From: Bartonella bovis 91-4
GTDB taxonomy: Bacteria > Pseudomonadota > Alphaproteobacteria > Rhizobiales > Rhizobiaceae
Assembly (NCBI RefSeq): GCF_000384965.1
Contig: NZ_CM001844.1
Location: 1,032,042-1,096,041 of the forward strand
DNA length: 64,000 bases
Direction: 5' to 3'
Position 1 is the first letter of the stretch. Every line of letters begins with the position of its first letter. Under the pieces are notes generated by a model. It was not told the origin of the DNA. It did not search any database and worked only from the letters and a program-made list of their open reading frames with translations. A program made the translations under genes and the position numbers. Below, piece by piece: positions 21,177 through 32,497 of the stretch.

Positions 21177-22844
21177 TTATATCTGTGCTAAAAGTTTTTG
21201 GGCCGCCGCACGCGCCTCTTCAGTAATCTGTTCCCCTGCTAACATACGTGCAATTTCTTCAGCACGTTCACATTCTTCCATTTTATGGATACGCGTAACA
21301 AAATGCCCTTTATCACCACTTTCAACTTTTGAAACAAGAAAATGACTATGAGCTTTGGACGCAACTTGGGGGGCATGTGTGATAGCAAAAACTTGAACAC
21401 TTTTTGATAAACACAGTAATCTCTGCCCAATCGCAGCAGCTACAGCCCCACCAATTCCTGTGTCAATTTCATCAAAGATTAGTGTGGGAGCTGATCCACG
21501 ATCAGCCAAGACAACCTTTAATGCTAATAAAAAACGAGACAATTCACCACCAGAAACTACATTCAACATTGGCCCAGCTCGTGATCCAGGGTTTGTTCTT
21601 ACCCAATACTCAACCCGGTCTATACCATCTACATTACGCTTTTCAGAATCACTTTGCACATTAACAGTAAATTCTGCCTTTTCTAACTTCAATGCTGGTA
21701 ACTCAGCCATAACGCTTGTAGATAAATGCTGTGCTACTTCTTGACGTTTCATGGAAAGAGCTTGTGCACATGTATCATAATTTTTTTGTGCCTCCTGTGC
21801 TTGTGCTTCTAAATGCTCCAACGTAGTCTGAGCAGAATCAAAATCAGAAAGTTCAGCTTTCATTTTATCACATAACTGAGGTAATTCAGTTACAGAAACA
21901 TGGTATTTGCGCGCCAATCCCCGAAGTGTAAAAAGGCGCTCTTCTATTCGTTCCAATTCATCAGCGTCAAAATTCAATGCTTGCATTGCCGTTTCAATAC
22001 CATCTTGCGTTATTGAAAGTGCCTGCAATGCATCGTCAATGGACTTAACCACAGGTGTAATGAGTGTCTGTGCTTCAGGGATTTTTCGCTCCAAACGTCT
22101 CACTAAACTGGACAAAACAGAAATTGGTGATTTAGGACCATTGAAGAGATCATCAGCTTCTTTAATATCGGTCGCTATTTTATCTAGTTTCAACATATCT
22201 GCACGACGAAGAGACAGTGTATTTTCCTCATCACTCTTGAAATCAAACTTTTCAAGTTCTTCCACACTTGCACGAAGATAACAAGCCTCACGTACAGCAG
22301 CCTCTACTTTGATACGCTGTTGTTGCACGTGTTCTTCTAATTCATGCCATATTCGATAACATTTGCGTACATTTTCTGCGTCACTCTCAAGCCCACCAAA
22401 AGCATCTAACAACCGGCGATGCGTATCAATATCAACAAGTGCACGATCATCATGCTGGCCATGAATTTCAACTAACATACGGCCAACATTGCGCATCAAT
22501 GCAATACTAGCCACCTGATCATTAATAAAACCACGGCTACGACCATCACTTGATTGCACCCGTCGTAAAATGATATCACCTTCATTATCAAAACCATTCT
22601 CATGTATAAGCTGGCGTGCAGGATGTGAAATCGGCACATCAAAAACAGCTGTCACTTGCCCTTGCGCTGCACCATGACGTACAAGTGAAGCATCCCCACG
22701 TCCCCCAAGAGCTAATGACAAAGAATCAAGCAATATAGATTTCCCAGCACCCGTTTCCCCGGTTAAAACCAATAAACCTGCGGGAAAACTCATATCGAGC
22801 TTCTCGATCAAAACAATATCATTAATCGAAAGCTGTACCAGCAT
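21177..22844 (-). CDS. recN: DNA repair protein RecN
   Basis: SMC-like ATPase acting in recombinational repair of double-strand breaks. Walker A GETGAGKS lies at residues 29-36; a long coiled-coil middle (about 150-370) separates it from the signature SGGELSRFLLALKV and Walker B TLIFDEIDTGIGG, followed by ITHAPQVASKAH. At 555 residues it is the normal size. It starts six bases after the bamD stop, so the two are probably one operon, a layout (bamD-recN-ligA) common in Rhizobiales. Confidence 0.96.
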   Translation of the reverse strand: MLVQLSINDIVLIEKLDMSFPAGLLVLTGETGAGKSILLDSLSLALGGRGDASLVRHGAAQGQVTAVFDVPISHPARQLIHENGFDNEGDIILRRVQSSDGRSRGFINDQVASIALMRNVGRMLVEIHGQHDDRALVDIDTHRRLLDAFGGLESDAENVRKCYRIWHELEEHVQQQRIKVEAAVREACYLRASVEELEKFDFKSDEENTLSLRRADMLKLDKIATDIKEADDLFNGPKSPISVLSSLVRRLERKIPEAQTLITPVVKSIDDALQALSITQDGIETAMQALNFDADELERIEERLFTLRGLARKYHVSVTELPQLCDKMKAELSDFDSAQTTLEHLEAQAQEAQKNYDTCAQALSMKRQEVAQHLSTSVMAELPALKLEKAEFTVNVQSDSEKRNVDGIDRVEYWVRTNPGSRAGPMLNVVSGGELSRFLLALKVVLADRGSAPTLIFDEIDTGIGGAVAAAIGQRLLCLSKSVQVFAITHAPQVASKAHSHFLVSKVESGDKGHFVTRIHKMEECERAEEIARMLAGEQITEEARAAAQKLLAQI

Positions 22845-22850
22845 ATGAAA

Positions 22851-23744
22851 TCAACGCGCCTCATTTTTATCACCACTTAAAGTACGTGAAATCCAAGAAG
22901 ACTTATGCTCTTGTGGTGACATACTATTCTTCTGTAACAAATCATAAGAGAATTTATACCATTTACTTTCTGGATAATTGCGCCCTAAAATAGCCGCTGC
23001 TGTTTGCGCTTCTGCAATTAAACCAAGAGCAAGATTAACTTCAGTCAAACGGAAAAGCGCTTCTTCAATCTGGTTTGTATCCGAATACTCTTCAACTACC
23101 GCACGAAATCTTCTGCTCGCTGCTAGATATTGCCGACCTTCTTCATAATAACGGCCAATCTGCATTTCTTTACCAGCCAATTGTTCTCGACCAAAGCGTA
23201 TTTTATCTTTAGCATCTTTTACATACTCAGATTCTGGGTAGCGCTCTACTAAAAGCTGCATAGCAGCAATAGCACGTTTGGTATCTCGTTGGTCACGTGT
23301 AATATCGCGAATTTGATGAAAAGAAGAAAGACCAACAATATAATAAGCATAGGCAGAATCGCTTGCATTTGGATAAAGAGTAATATAGCGCTGGGCCATA
23401 CTAATTGCATCATCATACTTACCCAGCCGATAACTTACAAAAGCACCCATAACTAAAGATTTACGCCCCCATTCACTATAAGCGTATTGCTTTTCAATAA
23501 TAGAAAACTTCTTCAATGCCTCATCAAGCCGTCCTAGATCAAGGTTAGCAAGTGCTTGATTATACAATACATCTGGTGGATCCATTATTAAAACATGCAT
23601 AGCTGGATTAAAAGTATCTTTATCTTTGCTTAAACAACCCGCTAATAAACACAGCCCCCCTCCTAAGATCCCAATCAATACTTTGCGTACAATGTTAGAT
23701 TGTCTATGTGCCACATTTTTAATATACATATTAGACCTTTTCAT
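22851..23744 (-). CDS. bamD: outer membrane assembly lipoprotein BamD
   Basis: Essential member of the BAM complex that folds beta-barrel proteins into the outer membrane. The N terminus has a signal sequence ending in the lipobox LLAGC, with Cys37 as the lipidated residue. Tetratricopeptide-like helices follow: PPDVLYNQALANLDLGRLDEA, YSEWGRKSLVMGAFVSYRLGKYDDAI, and others to about residue 270. The 297 residues fit the ComL/YfiO family. A GGGAGG lies 11 bases before the ATG. It sits between lpxC and recN, joining lipid A and outer-membrane protein assembly. Confidence 0.93.
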   Translation of the reverse strand: MKRSNMYIKNVAHRQSNIVRKVLIGILGGGLCLLAGCLSKDKDTFNPAMHVLIMDPPDVLYNQALANLDLGRLDEALKKFSIIEKQYAYSEWGRKSLVMGAFVSYRLGKYDDAISMAQRYITLYPNASDSAYAYYIVGLSSFHQIRDITRDQRDTKRAIAAMQLLVERYPESEYVKDAKDKIRFGREQLAGKEMQIGRYYEEGRQYLAASRRFRAVVEEYSDTNQIEEALFRLTEVNLALGLIAEAQTAAAILGRNYPESKWYKFSYDLLQKNSMSPQEHKSSWISRTLSGDKNEAR

Positions 23745-23906
23745 AGTGTTTCTAGCCTCCCGAAAATGCCATCTCGGAGTAAAAGCTATTTATAAAATAT
23801 GCCATATCATTTTAAAACTCACTAACTAATTTAGCAGTTTTAGGTCAATCATCCCCTAAAAACCAAAGAAGCTTAAGTAAAATTTTTCAAATTCTTTTTA
23901 TTCCGA

Positions 23907-24779
23907 CTACAAAATACTTTTCTCGTAACACGACTCATCTGTCAAAACAGCCTTAACTAATTGTGAATTAAGCGCATGCCCACTACAGTGTGAACGAAAT
24001 AATCCAATGAAAGGCGCACCAAGCAAAGCAGTGTCACCAACTGCATCAAGAGTTTTATGCCTAACAAATTCATTTTCAAAATAAGGGCCACCTGAATTAA
24101 TAATTTGGTTATTAAGACCAATAATAAGAGAATTTTCTAAAGAAGCGCCTAATCCTTTTCCAGAAGTCCATAATTTTTCTACATCTTTAACAAAACCAAA
24201 AGTACGCGCACGTGATAAATCATCTCGAAATCCCTGGGGCGTAAGATCAAAACTTAACTGCTGCTTGCCAATAGCAGACGAAGCAAAATCAATTGTAACA
24301 TCAAACCGACGCCCATCAAATGGCAAAAATTCTGCAAACCCCTTAGTTGTTTCAACTCGCATTGGTTTTTTTATAATAAAATAAGGACGCAACACTGCCT
24401 GCTGTACAATGCCTACTTTTTCAAAAAGTTGACAATACTGCCACGAAGCACCATCCAAAATAGGTATCTCATTACTTGATACTTCAATGATAAGATTATC
24501 TAAATCATAAGCAGCAATTGCCGCCATCAAATGTTCAATTGTTTCAACTCTTACATCTCCATGCCCAAGCACTGTTGATAATTCAGTCTTTCCTGTTTGC
24601 GATACATGTGCCTGAAAAGTTTGTTCTTTTCCATCCTCCCCAAAACGCCTAAAGATAATACCACACCCAACATCAGCTGGACAAACTCTCACTACAGATA
24701 GACACCCACTATGCACACCATATCCTTTAAATGTCACTGCATTCTTAAGAGTCGATTGATACCTTTTCACCAAACGCAT
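23907..24779 (-). CDS. lpxC: UDP-3-O-acyl-N-acetylglucosamine deacetylase LpxC
   Basis: Zinc enzyme that commits the pathway to lipid A. Zinc ligands are His83 (VETIEHLMAA), His241 and Asp245 (FVRHKTLDAVGD); the catalytic histidine is His268 in SHCSGHALN. The start is set at the ATG 24779; the frame also opens at GTG 24788, which would add three residues. Length 290 is slightly short of the usual ~300 but complete. A terminator separates it from ftsZ, so it probably has its own promoter in the 190-base gap. Secure identity. Confidence 0.96.
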   Translation of the reverse strand: MRLVKRYQSTLKNAVTFKGYGVHSGCLSVVRVCPADVGCGIIFRRFGEDGKEQTFQAHVSQTGKTELSTVLGHGDVRVETIEHLMAAIAAYDLDNLIIEVSSNEIPILDGASWQYCQLFEKVGIVQQAVLRPYFIIKKPMRVETTKGFAEFLPFDGRRFDVTIDFASSAIGKQQLSFDLTPQGFRDDLSRARTFGFVKDVEKLWTSGKGLGASLENSLIIGLNNQIINSGGPYFENEFVRHKTLDAVGDTALLGAPFIGLFRSHCSGHALNSQLVKAVLTDESCYEKSIL

Positions 24780-24851
24780 AAATACCACTTCTTAATTTTC
24801 TTGATGATTTTTAAAGGTCTTAACAAAATCCTCAACAAATTATTTCTACGT

Positions 24852-24887
24852 AAAATAATAAACCCGCTCATTATAAGCGGGCTTATT
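24852..24887 (-). terminator. terminator between ftsZ and lpxC
   Basis: An 11-pair stem (ATAAGCCCGCT with AGCGGGTTTAT on the minus strand, one G-U pair) and a seven-base loop, followed by TTATTTT. It sits about 90 bases after the ftsZ stop and marks the end of the division transcript. The flanks are A/T-rich on both sides, so it may act in both directions. Confidence 0.85.
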
Positions 24888-24975
24888 AAAAATATAGAAT
24901 TTTATATAAAAACTCAATATGTCTTACTTATAATTTATCACGATAAAAAGTCTTCTCTTCCTACCCTTTTATCTA

Positions 24976-26721
24976 TCAATGCGCTTGACGACGCAAAAAT
25001 GCAGGTATCTCCAACTGATCCTCTTCACTTACCAAAGTACGTTGATCTTGTAATACGCGTGAGCGTGATTCAGTAGAACAACGCGGAATATAAACAGAAG
25101 CATCTTGAGAGAAAATTTGACTGTTTTTATTAGAAGTTTGAGCTTCCTTATCCTGAGAAGGTCTTACAGCAGGCTCCAATCGGGCTTCTGGCTCAGCTTC
25201 CTCACGATATGTCAAGCTCTGCTTCAGGCGCTGCCAAAGATTGCGTGGCCCGTGATCAGAAACAGAATGCACATCCTGCCCGAGAGAAATGGAAGGAAAA
25301 TCTTTTAACTCAGGAATATGTGCCGACGTTGAACGAGGCTGCATTTGCGCTTTCTTTTCCTTCTGTTCTACAATTTCAGTCATTTCATCAAGAACATGCG
25401 CGGTTGCTTCCATACTAATTGCTGCAGCTACAGGCTGTGGAGAAACACGACCAACCTGCACACGCGGTGTATTTGATATCTGCCCATGAGGCATACTTTG
25501 CACATAAGGAGAAGTATTTGTACTTCGTGTAGCAATTGTATCTGTAGGTTGCGTAAAAATTTGACTTTTAGGGCGGAATGGTTCCTCAACCGATTGATTT
25601 ATTTCTAACTCAAGTGCTTCCATTGCATCCACCATTGATTCAGAACGCGATGGTGATGGTTGAGAAGTAGTTTGTTCTGGTGCACCATCACCCCTACGCA
25701 TTGAAACTGCAGGTCGTTGAAATTTAGAGCTAGAAGGCTGCACAACATCGTTAACCATACGGTCAATACCTGTTGCAACCACCGATACACGAATAAGACC
25801 TTCAAGTGAATCATCATCAATGGCGCCAAAAATGACATTCGCATCAACATCAACTTCTTCACGAATACGATTAGCAGCCTCATCTACTTCAAACAAAGTC
25901 ATATCACGCCCCCCCGTAATGGAAATCAAAAGACCACGAGCCCCACACATAGAGGTTTCATCTAATAACGGATTGGCAATAGCAGCTTCAGCAGCTTTTA
26001 AAGCACGTCCTTCACCAGATGCCTCACCTGTTCCCATCATCGCACGACCCATTTCATGCATAACAGAACGAACATCAGCAAAGTCAAGATTAATCAATCC
26101 TTCTTTAATCATTAAGTCTGTAATGGAAGCAACACCAGAGTAAAGCACCTGATCAGCCATAGCAAAAGCGTCAGCAAATGTTGTCTTTTCATCTGCAATA
26201 CGGAACAGATTTTGGTTAGGAATGACAATTAATGTATCAACACATTTTTGCAATTCTTCTATACCAGCTTCTGCCGTTTTCATACGGCGTGCACCTTCAA
26301 AGTGAAATGGCTTTGTTACAACACCCACAGTTAAGATACCTTTATCACGTGCTGCACGAGCAACAACAGGTGCTGCTCCTGTTCCAGTGCCTCCACCCAT
26401 ACCTGCCGTAATGAAAACCATATGGGAATTTGCAAGATGATCCATAATTTCATCAATACATTCATTTGCAGCTGCGTGTCCAACTTCTGGTAAAGCGCCA
26501 GCACCCAAACCTTCTGTAACTTCTGCACCAAGCTGGATCACACGTTCAGCCTTTGACATAGCTAAAGCTTGTGCATCTGTATTGGCAACAACAAAATCAA
26601 CTCCTTGAAGACCAGCGTTAATCATATTATTAACGGCATTTCCACCACCACCACCAACACCAAAAACGGTAATGCGTGGTTTCAATTCCGCGATATCTGG
26701 TCGGTGCAGATTAATCGTCAT
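24976..26721 (-). CDS. ftsZ: cell division GTPase FtsZ
   Basis: Tubulin-like GTPase that forms the division ring. The GTP-binding domain shows [14 protein letters not shown] at the start, the tubulin signature [13 protein letters not shown] and [11 protein letters not shown]. After about residue 320 comes a long, Pro/Gln/Ser-rich linker of some 240 residues, then the conserved C-terminal peptide [12 protein letters not shown], the docking tail for FtsA and others. The long linker is typical of Rhizobiales. The start is placed at ATG 26721, eight bases after AAGGA; an upstream ATG at 26745 is less likely. It gives 581 residues. ftsA lies 60 bases upstream. Confidence 0.97.
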   Translation of the reverse strand: MTINLHRPDIAELKPRITVFGVGGGGGNAVNNMINAGLQGVDFVVANTDAQALAMSKAERVIQLGAEVTEGLGAGALPEVGHAAANECIDEIMDHLANSHMVFITAGMGGGTGTGAAPVVARAARDKGILTVGVVTKPFHFEGARRMKTAEAGIEELQKCVDTLIVIPNQNLFRIADEKTTFADAFAMADQVLYSGVASITDLMIKEGLINLDFADVRSVMHEMGRAMMGTGEASGEGRALKAAEAAIANPLLDETSMCGARGLLISITGGRDMTLFEVDEAANRIREEVDVDANVIFGAIDDDSLEGLIRVSVVATGIDRMVNDVVQPSSSKFQRPAVSMRRGDGAPEQTTSQPSPSRSESMVDAMEALELEINQSVEEPFRPKSQIFTQPTDTIATRSTNTSPYVQSMPHGQISNTPRVQVGRVSPQPVAAAISMEATAHVLDEMTEIVEQKEKKAQMQPRSTSAHIPELKDFPSISLGQDVHSVSDHGPRNLWQRLKQSLTYREEAEPEARLEPAVRPSQDKEAQTSNKNSQIFSQDASVYIPRCSTESRSRVLQDQRTLVSEEDQLEIPAFLRRQAH

Positions 26722-26784
26722 TTTCTTTTCCTTCTCATAAAACACCGCAAATTAAAACGGTGAAAATTAATCCCTATAAATTTA

Positions 26785-28083
26785 CTAAAAACTCTCACGC
26801 AACCACTGACCAACACGCTGAAAATATCCACCCGTGTTTGTCGATAAATAATTCACTGCAGTTTGGACTGTTTTTTCTTCAAACCCCGCCAATTGAGGAT
26901 AAATTAACAATCCAACAGCAGATGAAAATGCCGCCCCTTTAGCAAAGGAAGGAAGCCTGGAAATCCCTAAAGGCCGCCCTACACGAACATTTCTCCCCAA
27001 TATACTACGTGCTATTTCTGGCAAACCCGTTAATTGGCTTGCTCCTCCGGTTAAAATAACACGCTTACCAATGATGTGACCAAAACCTGAACGGTTCAAA
27101 CAATCACGCATCATTTCTAATATTTCTTCAACACGCGCACGAATAATACGACCAAGAACAGCACATGGATACTGAACTTCATGACGCTCATTTCCAATTT
27201 CCGGCACATTAATCACCTTACGCTCATCACAATCTGCTGAAAACATTGAGCCATATACAACTTTTAAACGCTCAGCCTCTTCAATAGACATAGATAATCC
27301 CCGAGCAACATCGAGAGTTACATGATGCCCCCCAATTGCAAGTGCATCTGCATGAACAAATTTTCCTTCAGAAAACACAGAAAATGTCGTTGTTCCACCA
27401 CCAAAATCAATACATGCCGCTCCTAAACGCGCCTCATCATCGACTAAAACCGAAAGACCGCTAGCAAAAGGTGTTGCTACCATTGCCTCAACACTTAAAT
27501 GAGCACGGTTAATGCAGGCTTCTAAATTACGCAAAGGTGCTGTTTCCGCTGTCACAACATGTACATCCACACCAAATAACTCTCCCATCATCCCAACAGG
27601 ATCAGAAATTCCTCTATCTCCATCCAATGCATAAGACACTGGAACTGAATGCATAATATGACGTTCAGCCTTAAAAGCTTTACGCGAAACATCTGCTAAT
27701 ACCATACGCATATCACGTGTAGTAACTTTACGCCCACCCAAACGCACAACACCATTAATAAAAGCACTTTTCAACCGGCTCGAAGAAAAATTCACAATTA
27801 CCGAATCTACCACCAAACCAGCCATTTTTTCTGCCGCATCAACAGCCAAACGTATAGACTGTTCTGCCGCATACATATCCATCACAACACCAGATTTAAT
27901 ACCACGTGAACGTTGCACACCAAAACCTAAAACTTCCATAGAGTGTGTACGAGCATGTAAATGGTGTGTATGCTTTAAAGGATGTAAACAAGCAATAAGA
28001 CACACGACCTTACTTGAACCAACATCAAGAACCGTTAGAAAACGTGCTTTGCGCCCTGCGTTATGATGTGACCCAAGCAACAT
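26785..28083 (-). CDS. ftsA: cell division protein FtsA
   Basis: Actin-like ATPase that anchors FtsZ to the membrane and recruits later division proteins. Features seen: phosphate 1 loop VLDVGSSKVVCLIA, GLVVDSVIVNFSS, the SHS2-type 1c domain around KAFKAERHIMHSVPV, AACIDFGGGTTTFSVF, VILTGGASQLTGLPEIA, and a C-terminal amphipathic end WLRESF. Length 432 fits the family. Its ATG overlaps the ftsQ stop by one base, so expression is coupled. Confidence 0.96.
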   Translation of the reverse strand: MLLGSHHNAGRKARFLTVLDVGSSKVVCLIACLHPLKHTHHLHARTHSMEVLGFGVQRSRGIKSGVVMDMYAAEQSIRLAVDAAEKMAGLVVDSVIVNFSSSRLKSAFINGVVRLGGRKVTTRDMRMVLADVSRKAFKAERHIMHSVPVSYALDGDRGISDPVGMMGELFGVDVHVVTAETAPLRNLEACINRAHLSVEAMVATPFASGLSVLVDDEARLGAACIDFGGGTTTFSVFSEGKFVHADALAIGGHHVTLDVARGLSMSIEEAERLKVVYGSMFSADCDERKVINVPEIGNERHEVQYPCAVLGRIIRARVEEILEMMRDCLNRSGFGHIIGKRVILTGGASQLTGLPEIARSILGRNVRVGRPLGISRLPSFAKGAAFSSAVGLLIYPQLAGFEEKTVQTAVNYLSTNTGGYFQRVGQWLRESF

Positions 28084-29000
28084 TATACACCCCCCGCCTT
28101 TAAAACGCGCTCTTTTTCTGCCACAACAGCACGATGATGCACCAACGCTTCATCCGATAAAGAAACTGTTATCCGATCAGAAAGACGCAAATCAATACTT
28201 AAAACATCACGTGCAAAAAGATCTTCTGCCATACCTGTTTTAATAAGAGAAGAAAGGCTTTCAATAGCTCCCTTTTCAGGTAGCATAATACGCACCCCAT
28301 TATTTAGAATAATATCCCAACGCCGATCGCCCACACGCACATAAGCACTGATACGATTGCGCAACTGTGGATATACCCAAAGTTCTTGAATAAATAATTT
28401 TGCTGCATTTTGCGCACCTTGACCAACCACAAGAGGCAAATTCTGAACTAAACCCACCTGAAATGGAGCAATCACATATCCTGTATGATCAATAATATCC
28501 ATTACCCCATCATGTTGCCAAATGGCATATGGTTCACGCTCTATCACTGAAATACTCACCTGATTAGGATAAATCTTCTGAACATTAGCCGATTGAATCC
28601 AAGCTTGCTGCTCTAAAATAAAACGCGCTTTATTAACATCAAAACTAATAATTGATGGATAAGCATCAAGCCCTAAAATCTTCAAAATATCTTGTTTCGC
28701 TACACGCTTATTGCCATTCATATCGACATCAGTCACTATAAAACCAAAATTTAATGGCGCAGCTTTTATAATACCATCCATCTGACCATTAGATGAAATT
28801 CCATAAAGCGCAGAAAGAGAGAAAAAAAACAAAACAGCAAAAGAACCAAAATGACGAGGCACATAAATATTGACAATAAACTGAAATATAAACCGACGAA
28901 ACCGACGATAAAGACGCGGAAAAAATGGTGCTGACTGCACCATCAGAACATTTATTCTATCAACATTCAACGCATACACGACGCGTCCTCCGCTATCCAT
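28083..29000 (-). CDS. ftsQ: cell division protein FtsQ
   Basis: Bitopic divisome protein that links cytoplasmic and periplasmic components. One transmembrane segment (about residues 50-68, [18 protein letters not shown]) follows a basic, Arg-rich cytoplasmic tail; the POTRA domain starts near [21 protein letters not shown] and the beta domain follows ([20 protein letters not shown]). The frame begins inside the end of ddl (34 bases overlap); a later ATG at 28943 is an alternative start. Length 305 is normal for Rhizobiales. Confidence 0.93.
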   Translation of the reverse strand: MDSGGRVVYALNVDRINVLMVQSAPFFPRLYRRFRRFIFQFIVNIYVPRHFGSFAVLFFFSLSALYGISSNGQMDGIIKAAPLNFGFIVTDVDMNGNKRVAKQDILKILGLDAYPSIISFDVNKARFILEQQAWIQSANVQKIYPNQVSISVIEREPYAIWQHDGVMDIIDHTGYVIAPFQVGLVQNLPLVVGQGAQNAAKLFIQELWVYPQLRNRISAYVRVGDRRWDIILNNGVRIMLPEKGAIESLSSLIKTGMAEDLFARDVLSIDLRLSDRITVSLSDEALVHHRAVVAEKERVLKAGGV

Positions 29001-29887
29001 TTAACAATATCACCGTAAGTACGACCACTCGCTTTTGCTATATCAGGAACAAGAGAAACCGATGTCATACCAGGCTGCGTATTAATTTCGAGCCAAACCA
29101 GCTCCTCTGTCTCTTCAACAAAACGAAAATCTGAACGGCTAACACCTCGACAACCTATAGCTTGATGTGCCGCTAAAGACATTCTTTGCACTTTTTGGTA
29201 AATATTTGATGAAAGTTGTGCAGGACAAATATGAAAAGAACCTCCAGGTTTATATTTTGAATCATAATCATAAAATTGAAAATGTTTATCAGGCACAATT
29301 TCACAAACATCCAAAGCCTCATCCCCTAAAATTGCGCAAGTAAGTTCACGCCCAGGAATATACTTTTCGACAATCACCTCATCTCCATAAACCCACGCAG
29401 CGCTCGTAATATTATGTAATGGCAAAGTCTCATTATCACTTACAATCACCACACCAAAACTTGACCCTTCACGCACCGGTTTAATGACATACGGCGGTTC
29501 CATAGGGTGCTCTTGCCCTATAGCAAAACGATTCATCACATAAGAAGGAGCAACATGCACACCAGCGTTAGCAGCAATGACTTTCGCACGTCCTTTATCC
29601 ATTGCCAAAGCTGATGCCATAACTCCAGAGTGAGTATAAGGAATTTTTAAATATTCAAGAATACCTTGGATACAACCATCTTCACCAAATGGTCCATGCA
29701 ATGCATTAAAAGCGATATCTGGCTGTAACTGCTCAAGAACAGAAATAATTTGTTCATCAACATCCACACGAATTACATTATAACCCTGTTTCTCAAGAGC
29801 ATCAGCACAAGCAGTACCTGAAGATAAGCTTACAGAGCGCTCAGATGAAAATCCGCCCATCAACACAGCTATATGCTTATCTTTCAT
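28967..29887 (-). CDS. ddl: D-alanine--D-alanine ligase
   Basis: ATP-grasp enzyme that makes the D-Ala-D-Ala dipeptide for the peptidoglycan stem. Motifs: [73 protein letters not shown]. Length 306 is typical of DdlB. GAGGA lies about nine bases ahead of the ATG. It follows murB after a 230-base spacer and overlaps ftsQ, as in many dcw clusters. Confidence 0.96.
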   Translation of the reverse strand: MKDKHIAVLMGGFSSERSVSLSSGTACADALEKQGYNVIRVDVDEQIISVLEQLQPDIAFNALHGPFGEDGCIQGILEYLKIPYTHSGVMASALAMDKGRAKVIAANAGVHVAPSYVMNRFAIGQEHPMEPPYVIKPVREGSSFGVVIVSDNETLPLHNITSAAWVYGDEVIVEKYIPGRELTCAILGDEALDVCEIVPDKHFQFYDYDSKYKPGGSFHICPAQLSSNIYQKVQRMSLAAHQAIGCRGVSRSDFRFVEETEELVWLEINTQPGMTSVSLVPDIAKASGRTYGDIVKWIAEDASCMR

Positions 29888-30114
29888 AACAATTTATTCC
29901 TCTTTATATACTAGATATAGACTCTACTAAAACAACTCATACTATACATAAGAAAAAACTAGATTTATCCTTGCGAATCAACATCCTAGCATTTTCTATA
30001 ATGAATCAGAATCACGAGCATGAAGCAAGAACTTTTCTGTTAATTTATTGATTTTTAATAGAAAATTTTTCTTATCTCTTTGAAATGACTCAGTTTTTTA
30101 GCTATTTAAATAAA

Positions 30115-31092
30115 TCAATAAAACTGATCAAAAGAAGGAACGATATGGTCTTGTTCAAATTGACCAATGCGCTGTATTTCCCATTCTAAATAATGAGCCG
30201 AATGAGCAAAAACCCGAGCACGGACAGTTTCACCCAACTTTTCAAGATCATAGCCTGTAGCCTGACCTGTGTTAATCATAAAGTTACAATGCATCTTACT
30301 CATTTGAGCACCACCGATCTGTAAACCACGGCACCCTGCTTCATCAATGACGCGCCATGCAGATGTACCTTTAGGGTTGCGAAAAGTGGAGCCACCTGTT
30401 TTTTCGCGAACAGGTTGCACTTTTTCTCGATGCAGAACAACTTCATTCATAGCAGCATGAATATTATCTTTATTTCCTGACTTTCCTTCCAACACAGCAG
30501 CAGTAAAAATAAACTCTTCAGAAACATTACAATGACGATACGAATAATGCATATCGTTCAAACTCAAAACATAGCGCTCACCCTTACGATCAAGTGCATA
30601 AACCTCAACAACACGTTCAGCTGTTTCAATACCATTAGCCCCCGCATTCATTTTTAATGCCCCACCCAAATTACCAGGAATACCATAATAAAAATGGAAA
30701 CCAGCAAGCTCAGCCTCTAAAGCCGCTGCCGCTAAATGTTTATCCGCCGTAGCAGCACCAACCAGGAGGCGTTTTGGAGAAATCTGCTCTAATTGTCCAA
30801 AACCTTTTGCTGAAAGACGAATAACAACCCCAGGGATCCCCCCATCACGCACAAGAAGATTAGAACCAATCCCTACAATCGTTATAGGAATAGCTTCCGG
30901 TAGCACTTGAAGAAACAAAGCTAAATCTGCTTCATCAGAAGGTTGATAAAAAAGTTCCGCTAATCCACCAGTACGAAACCATGTTACCTTACGCATCTCA
31001 ACATTGGGAATAAATTTACCCCGTATGTTCTTTAACGCCGGCTGTAATTGTGCCAACAGTGCTTCACCATCAATTGGCTGAAAATTCACCAT
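30115..31092 (-). CDS. murB: UDP-N-acetylenolpyruvoylglucosamine reductase
   Basis: FAD-dependent reductase that completes UDP-MurNAc. Motifs: [36 protein letters not shown] (FAD binding), [19 protein letters not shown], and [21 protein letters not shown] with the catalytic Ser. Length 325 fits. The start overlaps the murC end by 23 bases. A 227-base, AT-rich gap separates it from ddl. Confidence 0.96.
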   Translation of the reverse strand: MVNFQPIDGEALLAQLQPALKNIRGKFIPNVEMRKVTWFRTGGLAELFYQPSDEADLALFLQVLPEAIPITIVGIGSNLLVRDGGIPGVVIRLSAKGFGQLEQISPKRLLVGAATADKHLAAAALEAELAGFHFYYGIPGNLGGALKMNAGANGIETAERVVEVYALDRKGERYVLSLNDMHYSYRHCNVSEEFIFTAAVLEGKSGNKDNIHAAMNEVVLHREKVQPVREKTGGSTFRNPKGTSAWRVIDEAGCRGLQIGGAQMSKMHCNFMINTGQATGYDLEKLGETVRARVFAHSAHYLEWEIQRIGQFEQDHIVPSFDQFY

Positions 31093-32497
31093 TTCTATTA
31101 AGTTCCGCTAATTGTTTAGGCAGCGCATAAGCCCATTGTGTAATGTTACCTGCACCGAGAAAAACCACATAATCACCAGGCTTAGCTAATGCAGCTATAA
31201 TTAAAGTAATATCTTCAAAAGTATTCACCAAGCGCACATCACGATGGCTTGCCATTTGAATATGTTCAACCAATTCTTTAGAACCAAAACCAGCAATTGG
31301 TTCTTCACCAGCCGCATAAACTGGTGTAATCATCACGGTATCAGCATCATTAAAACAAGTGATAAAATCGTCAAATAAATCGTGCAAACGTGAATAACGA
31401 TGCGGTTGTACAATCGCAATAACTCGCCCTTTTGCACTTTCACGAGCTGCACTTAAAACAGCTTTTATTTCAACTGGATGATGTCCATAATCATCAAATA
31501 TCTCAACACCACACCAATTTCCCGTTTGTGTAAAACGCCGTTTTACCCCACAAAATTTTTCTAACCCTTTTCTAATAGATTCATTTGAAATACCAAGCTC
31601 ATGCGCAATAGCAATCGCCGCAGTAGCATTGGAAATATTGTGTTGCCCTGACATTGGTAAAACCAAATTTTTCAGTTCAGTTTTTTCATTTGTCTTCCGG
31701 GATCGAATGAGAACATCAAAATGCGCTTTTTGACCTTCCATCGAAAGATTAAGAAAACGTACATCAGCTTGTGGATTAGCACCATAAGTCACAACCCAAC
31801 GATCATCAATACGACTGGCCAATGTTTGAACTTCTGGGTGATCAAGACACATAACGGCAAAACCATAAAAAGGCACATTTTCTACAAATTGTCGAAAAGC
31901 CTCACGTACAGCATCAAAACTACCATAATAATTCAGGTGTTCAGAGTCGATATTGGTAACAACAACAATATCAGCAGGCAATTTTAAAAATGTACCATCA
32001 CTTTCATCGGCCTCAACCACCATCCAATCTCCCTCCCCCATACGCGCATTGGTCCCATAAGCATTGATAATACCACCATTAATCACCATCGGATCAAAAT
32101 CACTGGCATCAAGAAGCGCTGCTACCATTGATGTAGTGGTTGTCTTGCCATGTGTACCACCAACAGCTATTGCCCGGCGAAAACGCATCAACTCTGCTAA
32201 CATTTCTGCACGCCTAACAACCGGTAAATGCCTTTCTTTAGCAGCAATATATTCAGGATTTGTGTTTTTTATAGCAGTGGAAATAACAACAACTTTTGCA
32301 GCCCCTAAATTTTCAGCCCGATGACCTATATGAATGTTAATTCCTTTACCCCGTAAACGCTCCACATTTGCATTATCTGCTTGATCGGATCCTTGAACTT
32401 TATAACCAAGGTTATAAAGAACCTCAGCAATTCCACTCATACCAATACCACCAATACCTATAAAGTGGATAAGGCCAATATCAAATGGCATTTTCAT
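31070..32497 (-). CDS. murC: UDP-N-acetylmuramate--L-alanine ligase
   Basis: Adds the first amino acid, L-Ala, to UDP-MurNAc. Seen are the N-terminal Rossmann-like [17 protein letters not shown], the ATP loop [32 protein letters not shown], and [15 protein letters not shown]. The frame reaches 32539 but the ATG at 32497 has AAAGGAG just upstream and gives 475 residues, the normal length. It overlaps the end of murG by 17 bases. Confidence 0.96.
   Translation of the reverse strand: MKMPFDIGLIHFIGIGGIGMSGIAEVLYNLGYKVQGSDQADNANVERLRGKGINIHIGHRAENLGAAKVVVISTAIKNTNPEYIAAKERHLPVVRRAEMLAELMRFRRAIAVGGTHGKTTTTSMVAALLDASDFDPMVINGGIINAYGTNARMGEGDWMVVEADESDGTFLKLPADIVVVTNIDSEHLNYYGSFDAVREAFRQFVENVPFYGFAVMCLDHPEVQTLASRIDDRWVVTYGANPQADVRFLNLSMEGQKAHFDVLIRSRKTNEKTELKNLVLPMSGQHNISNATAAIAIAHELGISNESIRKGLEKFCGVKRRFTQTGNWCGVEIFDDYGHHPVEIKAVLSAARESAKGRVIAIVQPHRYSRLHDLFDDFITCFNDADTVMITPVYAAGEEPIAGFGSKELVEHIQMASHRDVRLVNTFEDITLIIAALAKPGDYVVFLGAGNITQWAYALPKQLAELNRNGEFSAN

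Noticed and set aside
25105..26143. Several open frames opposite ftsZ
   Set aside because: Shadows of the well-supported ftsZ gene; composition follows the antisense of its codons.
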